DNA of 64,000 nucleotides from Poronia punctata (Eukaryota > Ascomycota > Sordariomycetes > Xylariales > Xylariaceae), in contig MU401543.1 in the NCBI GenBank assembly GCA_022579005.1, positions 81,394 through 145,393 of the forward strand, in the 5' to 3' direction. The position numbers were made by a program, and so were the translations under genes. The notes beneath the pieces were generated by a model. That model was not told the origin of the DNA and did not search any database. It was given only the letters and a program-made list of their open reading frames with translations. Positions 56,401 to 64,000 of the stretch are shown in pieces (positions within the stretch are counted from its first letter, which is position 1; each line of letters starts with the position of its first letter).

Positions 56401-59400
56401 ACGACCATGTGTCGATTGGAAGCAGAATGCCGGGTCGGATCTTGTGCTTAGATGGACGTCAATCAATATTGCTAAAGCGATAAACTTTCAGTCTTCGGAC
56501 TGGACTGTTGACATATTACTATATTGAAATAGGTATGTTATGTCCAGGTTGTAAGCTCATATATCTGTTCCCTCTTAGGCCACGTCAACGAGTCGCGGAA
56601 AGGTGTACCACGTATAAAGATTCGAAAACACGATTACTTATCGGGTTCGGAGCTTGTCGTATATTGATTATGCCCTATAGGTATAGTACAGCTATGTGTT
56701 GCCGCGCCTATGTTTCAAGGAAAGAGCACGAGCTGCCGACAGCTCAAGCAAGGCATAGCAAAGGCTCGAGATAGTATGATGCGACGTTGGAGAGGCAAGA
56801 GGTCAGGTACACATACCGCTGGAGCCGACGAGTAGATCTCCCACCGATCCGGAAAATATCGTACTCCGTTTATTTCCATACTCGTAGGTGGGATTGGAGG
56901 TCTCCCGATCTACAACTTAAAAGAGCACCGTGATTGGAAGGACGTTTAACAACGTGACAACGACGAATAGACAACGGGATTTTCCAATACAAATTAATAT
57001 GCACATGCTGATTATCCTGCAAATCAACACACATCACCTTCCACTTATCATCCATGACCAGGAATATGAACAATGCCGGAAACTACCTACCGGACACTCT
57101 AGGGATATCATACCTCCAATGTCCCCTCCTTCTATGTACGACAATATTAAACGACCTGTATAAGTACTTACCTATCGCGGCGATTCCATACTTTACGTGT
57201 AGGTTGCACGGGAGAACGTGTTACCCTTGCAGGCCTAGTCTAGTGATACAAGAGGGTACCCATAGAGGCAAGATTTTGCACGGGCATCTTGGGGTAAAAG
57301 AAGATCGTGGTTTGCTCCTTGAGCAAAACACATTCACTAGGAATCCAATGACAGTACAAACCAGAACTAGAACCGTTCTCGGGGGAAGAGCGCATCATTT
57401 ACGAAACCAGTAGGTTAGGTACTTTTTCTTCAATGCGTTTATCTTGAATAACTATTTCCTGCACCGGCTAAACTACATAGGTATTATGTAACCATGTGGA
57501 CAGAAGAATTTGATATCAGGTGGGTATGAGCGTCCCTAGTAGAAAGCACGCGATGGATGCAAGCCGGTAGGTCAATTCTTTCGTGTCTTAGCTCAGGCCC
57601 ACATACTTTGAAGCCCAACTTGGGGGAATGCGAGACAACCAGAAACCGTTGAATATAGCCCATGCCTGATTAATAACATGAAACTGACTTTAGCTATCTC
57701 GGAGGCCTAAACAAGACTTTGAACCGCTTAAGTCGGGATTCTAATACCTAGCCGTATCTCATATGACGGTATAATGAGGCATGTTAGGTTGGCGAAACTT
57801 TGCGGGTTTGGAGGTGATTGGACATACGAGCATGAAGCAGGTATTAAGAGGTGTTATGGGGGGGGGGCTGTTGGGTTGCCTTGCGGGACTAGACCCCCAA
57901 ACCCACCTGAAAGCTCCTCTTCATGGCTCTGTTCCTGTTCCTACAGTTACCACATTCGACGTACTTGTACATCAGGAAATAGGTATCTACCCCATTAACT
58001 GACATATCGGTACAGTTACATCCCGGATGTTGCACGAAATAGGTACTCGTACCTGGAAACTATCAGCGCTGCTTTAGCATTTGACCTTATCGTTACAAAG
58101 GGAGGATAGTCTATATTAAGAGGGAGACAATATTATACTCGTATATAGCCATTGCTGGTTTACTCGAACCTTTCAGAGCTACCATATGCTTTCATCGTCT
58201 CTCTGATTGTTCCGATAACGTTTTCCCTGGTCCGGTAGTGCCAGTGGCCAATCCGGTGCTACGCTCCTCCAAGGCTGGTTATTAGGTAATATTCCAAGGA
58301 GCGTCACATCCCGAATAATCACAACTCAACTGGACACGGACAGCTACCCACGGACATGTAGAGTGCAGGATAGATACAGCTTAACTCTACTCCAAGTAGG
58401 TGCCTACCCAGACTACCGGTTAGACTACACACCAGGAACCGAATCTTCCAGGGCCACAAAGCACAACAATAGCAGCAACAGCCCGAGACTTAGCCCATAT
58501 CAAGCCTCGTTTGCATAGCACCAACAGAGAGACTCTTGGCAGTTTGCATTTCTAGACGGACAAATCCTAGGTACTTGATACGGTTCTTGGTGTTACGGAT
58601 AGTACAGGACCTGTCCTCTTCAGCGTGATCAAACCAAGACGCACAAGAGGCAAGCGCGGATATCCACGTGCATACTACCCGCGCATAAAGTCCAGTGTGT
58701 ACCTTTAGGTGCGTATCATAGGTGTATTTACAGAAGTCACAACATCAGGTATCCCCATCAACCTACCTATCTACCTACATACAAATATACACACGTCCTA
58801 CCTATCCGCCGACTACAACAAAATATTCCAAGAAGCATCGAATTGTGTGCGTACTCGTCCTCCTGTGGTCGGTACTAACCTACCTAGTACCTCGCACCAG
58901 CACAGGACTACAGGTAGAACTTCCAAGCCAAGGTCCGCCAATGATAGAGCCAAGCGCAAACTGAACCATTGGGAATCCCTCTAGGCCCTAGGCTCAGGCT
59001 CTAGGCTCTAGGCCCTGGGCCCGCGAAACCTTCACCTTCCTTGATAACGTCGATTTTCGCCTAGCCTCAACACTCGCAGACTTGGCGCCTCGCCCCAACC
59101 GGACCTCACTGGTCTATCTCGATTTCTCATATTCTAGTTATACCACCCGGGACCTTGGATTGCTAGGTATAACTTTTATTCTCTTACTTTTATCATATCC
59201 TATTCGCTCCTCATCCGCAGCCGCTCCTCTCCTCTCCTCCCCGTCCTTGTTGGGGAATCCTACAACACACGCGCACAAACATACATTCACACACAACGCA
59301 CACATAACACACATACAACCTAAATACAAGCCCACACGACCACACGTAGACGGCACCGAGATACCCCAGGACCATTCCGAGGGCAGAGAGTAGCGTAGGA

Positions 59401-60206
59401 GAGAGCAGAGAAATGGATGCGTCTTCTCTTGCCTAACATAATAGATCTTCCATCTGCACAAACATATTATTATACTGTATGCACATCCCAGCGCCTGCCT
59501 TAAAAGAGTACCTCCCCGCATTTTCATTATCGTCATCACTATTTTCTCCGTCCCCCATCTTTCTTTGTTCTGCTCAGCCACTTGTTCTTCTAGTCGATGG
59601 TCGGTTTATTGTTCGCATTCTTTTCATGTCTTTACCAACTGCTGGCCACTCCCTAGCCTTGATTGGATACACCGCCATTGTCGTTGATCTGCACTGTTCT
59701 CTTGTTGTCCACCAGTAGCTGACCATTCCGACCTACCTGTTTATTAGATCTGTAGGTACCCACCTGCGCTTTCGGTCTCGTCATAGCTTCCACCTATCGA
59801 CCCCATTCAATTCTTATACCTCCGATATCCCCGTTACCAACGCCAACCTCGACACCGGCACCGACAGCGACACCGACACCATCACCCTCACACGACTTAG
59901 AGGCTTTTTAATAGTTTCGGACTATTCTATTGCCTCCCAATTTCTTTGCTATTAGAATCATATCTCGGCTTATCACGACGTCCGCCACCACGGCTCCTCG
60001 ACCTTTCTCCTCCATCCTCCTGGCCGTCCTGGTACAGCTATTCCGCCCTCCTTAGCAGTGAGACGATAGCAAACTACAAGCACTTGTATACAACGTATAA
60101 TCCTGGACGGCGGGCGTCTGGGCACTCGCTTTCCTTAATCGGATCTCTATACGAGACACGAGGGTCGGACATTAATTCGTTTTTACGATACACGTAGCCT
60201 TAAAAT
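53461..60206. other. 6.7-kb region without recognisable protein gene
   Basis: The longest gap in the window. Open frames of 60-100 codons occur in all six frames but none shows a domain, a codon bias like its neighbours, or a splice pattern that extends it. Nine copies of TACTCGTA/TACGAGTA lie between 54206 and 58143. The right end, about 59000-60200, is pyrimidine-rich with CT runs and reads like a long 5' leader and promoter for the phosphatase. I cannot exclude noncoding RNA. Confidence 0.6.
58981..59015. repeat. imperfect CTAGGCTC/CTAGGCCC repeat
   Basis: Four or five near copies of CTAGGCYC in head-to-tail order in the region upstream of the phosphatase leader. No function can be read from it. 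Confidence 0.7.
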
Positions 60207-61915
60207 ATGGGGAACCAAAATTCGAAAGAAAGCGGGGGCTCCAAAGGCTCAGCCGGCGCTTCCGTCGACCGTTCGGATACCCTCCAATCTTACCCATCAT
60301 TCGGGAAGTCGGATACAAAGGAATCGTCGCGGTCGTTCAAGGCACTGAGGTCGAAAATTCCCGGCAGTGGAAAGACTGACAGTCCGAGGAGTTCGGCAGT
60401 ACTCTCTAATGGCGAGGCTACCGCAGATAAGTCAGATGCTGCGTCCGTTCGTTCCGCACGAAGTAGTAGATCGGCAGTGTCTAGGTCTAGCCGTGTTGAC
60501 TCGGCGACAAGTCCTACTTCGCCGACGGACTCTGAACAAGTGACATCCCCGCTTGACGATCCGCAACCGCCACCTTCACCCATCCAGTCTGCCTCCATGA
60601 TGGGGGGCCATGGCAACATCAGTGCTGCTCAAGCTTCCGGAGAAGTTGACCATGTTTCCGATCAACCGCCCTCTGCTGGCGCTAATTCCAACTCCCAACT
60701 AATGCAACAAGCTGGGGCTTCGATTCTTGTGAAGAGAGATAACGGAGCCAACCATGTACAGTCCAGGTCACAAGAAGACCAGGCTGGTGGTGTGGCCATG
60801 AACGATATCAACGATATCGATCTGGATGACTTCATCAAGCGTTTACTTGATGCCGCTTACGCTGGTAAGGTTACGAAGAGTGTGTGTCTGAAGAACGCCG
60901 AGATCGTAGCCATATGCCAGAGAGCACGCGAGGTCTTCCTCTCCCAACCGGCATTACTGGAGCTTGACGCCCCCGTCAAGATCGTTGGAGATGTGCACGG
61001 ACAGTACACGGACTTGATCCGCATGTTCGAAATGTGCGGGTTTCCCCCTACAGCCAACTTCCTCTTTTTGGGCGACTACGTCGATAGAGGCAAGCAGTCA
61101 CTCGAAACCATCCTTCTGTTGTTGTGCTATAAACTCAAATACCCAGAGAACTTCTTCCTTCTCCGAGGTAATCATGAGTGCGCCAACGTGACGCGTGTGT
61201 ATGGGTTCTACGACGAATGCAAAAGGCGATGCAATGTGAAGATATGGAAAACCTTTATCGATTGCTTCAACACGCTGCCTATTGCTGCCATTGTAGCCGG
61301 CAAGATCTTCTGCGTCCACGGTGGCTTGTCGCCGGCCCTTAGCCACATGGACGATATTCGCAATATTGCCCGTCCCACCGATGTTCCCGATTACGGCTTA
61401 CTCAACGATCTGCTCTGGTCCGACCCGGCTGACATGGAAGCCGATTGGGAGGCGAATGAGAGGGGCGTTAGTTATTGTTTTGGCAAGAAGGTCATAACCG
61501 ACTTCCTCGCCACTCACGATTTCGATCTCGTCTGCAGGGCGCACATGGTGGTGGAAGATGGCTACGAGTTCTTCAATGAGAGGGTACTCGTCACTGTTTT
61601 CAGCGCACCGAATGTGAGTACCTTTGGTATGCGAGACCCAGGCGATAACCCAAGCTGATGATTTAACTACAGTATTGCGGCGAGTTTGATAACTGGGGCG
61701 CTGTGATGTCGGTCTCATCAGAGTTACTCTGCAGTTTTGAGTTGCTCAAGCCGCTCGACTCTTCTGCATTGAAAAGTCATATCAAGAAAGGCAGGAATAA
61801 GCGTGCCAATATGCTGAATAGCCCGGTATTTTCCAACCCTAGTCCGTTTTAGTAGTAATAGGCTCTAACATATTCTCCCCCACAGCCCGCGAGCGTCTAC
61901 CCCCAGAGCGTCTAG
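60207..61915 (+). CDS. PPZ1: PPZ-type Ser/Thr protein phosphatase (PP1 family)
   Basis: Three exons (60207-61613, 61673-61825, 61886-61915) encode 529 residues. It begins MGNQNSK, an N-myristoylation signal. A Ser-rich regulatory tail of about 200 residues precedes a PP1-like catalytic domain with the metal-binding blocks GDVHGQ (about 260), GDYVDRG, GNHE (about 322) and the C-terminal SAPNYCGEFDN, the last split by the first intron. The combination of MG start, Ser-rich tail and PP1 core defines the fungus-specific PPZ branch (PPZ1/2 of yeast, pzl-1 of Neurospora), which controls K+ and Na+ balance and wall integrity at the plasma membrane and is inhibited by Hal3. The short last exon ends VYPQSV. 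Confidence 0.93.
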
Positions 61916-63474
61916 TTCGTCTTGGGTTAGGTTCCATAATCATGTAAAAAGCAACCGAATCGGAAAAGGAACCATGATTACGTGTCTCGACTTAGGATAA
62001 AGGCGAGCCACGAGTTTGGATGCAGCCGTGGATGATACGGCTGTGCTGATGAGTAGACAAACTACTCGTCCGACAACGGAACCTGGCGAGGAGCTCGGAA
62101 GCCAGCACTGTAATCGACAGATTACGTGGTGCGTGGGCTCCCGCCGCTTGATTTGTGACGTCTATTTGGCCAGCTTGCTTTTAGCATGCCGTTGGGGCAT
62201 ACCTTGAGGCCATAAGGTTGCGGCAGTCCTCATAGTAGAGCAAGACGTCGAGAAAAGAAGAAAATGGATGGCCCGAAGCAGATGCCATTTGGCAAGCCTC
62301 GATGGGATACCGCCGCCGTACTGGAAGGGAGATGGGCTTGCGGAGAGCCGTCGATGACATTCCATGCCTCTGTTCTGACCAAGTTATAACACAGGCGTTA
62401 TTGGTAGACTGGCATTTTTATGTATATCACCTGGGTTTCATTAACTAACTGGCATAGTGTGTCAAGCAACGGTTCGTCTATCTCGGGCTCGAGACCGGTA
62501 CGAGGGGTCGTAGCCGGGGCTAATTGGAACCATCAACCAATTAAAAATGCATTGTATGAAAGGTTTCTGCGCATATGTATATTTGTTTTTTTCGATAGCC
62601 AGTAGTAATGAGTTGGGATTCTAGGACTCGAAGATGTTGGGGGGGTACTAAGCTCAACAAAGGAGGCATGGCAATCCAGTATTTATTTATCCAAACTTAA
62701 AGCAGTATATCCATGGTGGCTACACGAACACAATGTGTCAGTTTAAAGCTAATTCCATTTTATAATGTAGGTTGATGTGATTTTGGGGTCTATTTCGCCA
62801 TATTACCTAACCTAGTGACCCTTCTGCAACTCTTGATTTGGGGGAAGTTCCAAGGGGTACGCCGCCTACTCGGCCTTGGATCCGGCAGTCGGCCGCTAAC
62901 AAAGCGGAGTTCATGTTTCATCCATGGCGGGAATGTTCATACGGAGGATCCCCGCATTCTCTCAACTTGTCGACAGCTAATCTTGACTAGACCATATTAA
63001 TAGATACATAAAGGAGGTAGCTATCTAAAAAGGATGGTAAAGAAAGGTTGGAGAAATACGCATTGCCCAACCGCCCACAGAACCGGCTTGTCATATGTCC
63101 TTTTGGGGGAAAGCATAACCGAACCATTTCCATGTAGTATCTGTATATGTGGTGGAGAATTAGTTAGCAAGAGAAACAAGCATGGCTTTCGTACGTTTAA
63201 ACTTTTTTGCGAATTATTTACCTACCTAGTCGGATGTTTTTACATTATAGGTATTGTCTTGCTCCCCCTCCCCGCAAAGTAGTAAAGGCATAGGTAGACT
63301 ACCCGTACTAGCATCAGTTCGGTTAAGTTGTTCCAATCCCAAGTTCCGAGACGAGAGGGAAAAAGGACGTGAATTCAACACTCTACCTTGGAGGTTTTTT
63401 TTGCAGAAAAAGAAACTATAGAATTAAGAAACCTTCAAAAAAAAAAGGGCAAAGGGAAAAAGAAAAAGAAAAAA
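61916..63474. other. intergenic, no gene recognised
   Basis: Between PPZ and the dehydratase. Short frames only. A purine-rich run at 63430-63475, mostly A with some G, lies directly before the dehydratase ATG and may be leader. Confidence 0.55.
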
Positions 63475-63883
63475 ATGGACCAAAGAGACCCAAACCAAGA
63501 CTACGACCTCGACCGTCCCGTGGGGCCAGCCCAGGGGATGCGTCAAGGCCTAACATCGTACGGCGACGCGCACTTCTCGCTCTTTCTGCGCAAGGCATTC
63601 ATCAAAGCGATGGGATACGGCGAGGAGGCCCTCTCGCGACCGCTCGTGGGCGTGGTGAATACCCATTCCGGGTTCAACCCCTGCCACGCCAACGTGCCGC
63701 AGCTGATCGAGGCGGTGCGGAGGGGCGCGCAGCTGGCGGGCGCGCTGGTGGTGGATTTCCCGACGATCAGTTTGCACGAGAGCTTTGCTGCGCCGACGAG
63801 TATGTTTTTGAGGAATTTGATGAGTATGGATACCGAGGAGATGGTTAGGGCGCAGCCTGTTGATGCTGTTGTGCTTATTGGGG
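63475..63883 (+). CDS. IlvD/Edd-type dehydratase, first exon only (partial at window edge)
   Basis: Only the first ~136 residues are present; the exon stops at GG|GTATGT, where the family would continue CDKT. The visible part has the pattern GLTSYGDAHFS, VGVVNTHSGFNPCH with the first iron-sulfur cysteine, and MFLRNLMSMDTEEM before VLIGG. This pattern fits the sugar-acid dehydratase branch (L-arabinonate type) of the dihydroxy-acid dehydratase family better than the branched-chain enzyme Ilv3. I chose the ATG at 63475, followed by MDQRDPNQD. The frame stays open upstream to 63388 with a Lys-rich stretch encoded by A-rich DNA, so an earlier start is not excluded. Downstream exons lie beyond the window or in the poly-G artefact. 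Confidence 0.8.
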
Positions 63884-63913
63884 GTATGTTTATGTTTATG
63901 TTATGATTCATTT

Positions 63914-63934
63914 GGGGGGGGGGGGGGGGGCGCC

Positions 63935-63972
<38 letters not shown>

Positions 63973-64000
63973 TGGGGTGGGGTGGGGGGGGGGGGAGCGG
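63914..64000. other. poly-G tract, probable assembly edge artefact
   Basis: Nearly pure G for about 85 bases, broken only by a few interruptions such as CGCCCC and GATGGGGTGG. It begins just inside the expected first intron of the dehydratase gene. Short-read poly-G without biological neighbours usually marks a contig end. Confidence 0.7.

Overview
This window is nuclear DNA of a filamentous ascomycete, most likely a Sordariomycete; a more precise placement would be a guess. The evidence is short GT-AG introns of about 55-230 bp with CTAAC-type branch points, Pezizomycotina-type proteins (a WC-2 photoreceptor partner, a SUR7/PalI protein, RTC5, a PPZ phosphatase with a long N-terminal tail), compact genes on both strands, and no operons. 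I see no transposon, tRNA, rRNA or CRISPR array. I rebuilt gene models by joining reading frames across introns.

Layout: a UDP-sugar epimerase/reductase (2.1-3.2 kb, +), a DnaJ-X co-chaperone (4.9-6.6, +), an unrecognised Ser-rich coiled-coil protein (8.1-10.1, -), a membrane-anchored cytochrome b5-like protein (11.6-12.6, +), NBS1 (13.0-15.8, -), a small single-pass membrane protein (17.2-17.8, +), NAT4 histone N-acetyltransferase (18.5-19.3, -), an LYRM2-like LYR protein (19.7-20.2, +), mitochondrial bL36m (20.5-20.9, -), threonine deaminase ILV1 (21.5-23.3, -), RCF1 (24.1-25.0, +), RTC5 with a TLD domain (25.4-27.3, -), the PP4 regulatory subunit PSY4/PPP4R2 (28.0-29.8, +), a candidate tiny gene (31.6-32.0, +), RAD50 (32.3-36.2, -), WC-2 (38.9-40.6, +), a peroxisomal-type enoyl-CoA hydratase (41.2-42.2, -), a six-exon small acidic protein (42.8-43.9, -), an FAD phenol-hydroxylase-like monooxygenase (44.9-46.8, +), WDR6/RTT10 (48.1-51.8, -), a SUR7/PalI protein (52.4-53.5, -), PPZ-type phosphatase (60.2-61.9, +), and the first exon of an IlvD/Edd dehydratase (63.5-63.9, +). 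The window then runs into poly-G that looks like an assembly edge.

Functional themes: two of the three Mre11-Rad50-Nbs1 subunits lie on the same strand 16.5 kb apart, with a PP4 regulatory subunit between them; PP4 acts in DNA-damage recovery. Between 19.7 and 25 kb four genes have mitochondrial roles (LYR protein, bL36m, ILV1, RCF1). Several pairs are divergent and share short promoters (NAT4/LYRM2, ILV1/RCF1, RTC5/PSY4).

Intergenic DNA is marked by a dispersed 8-mer, TACTCGTA or its complement, found at 24 or more sites and none noticed in a coding exon, often beside TACCTACC-type repeats. The longest stretch without a recognisable gene is 53.5-60.2 kb. I found no clear novel system. The observations most worth checking are the dispersed motif, the NBS1-PSY4-RAD50 neighbourhood, the hidden small gene at 31.6 kb, and the GC-AG micro-exon gene at 43 kb.
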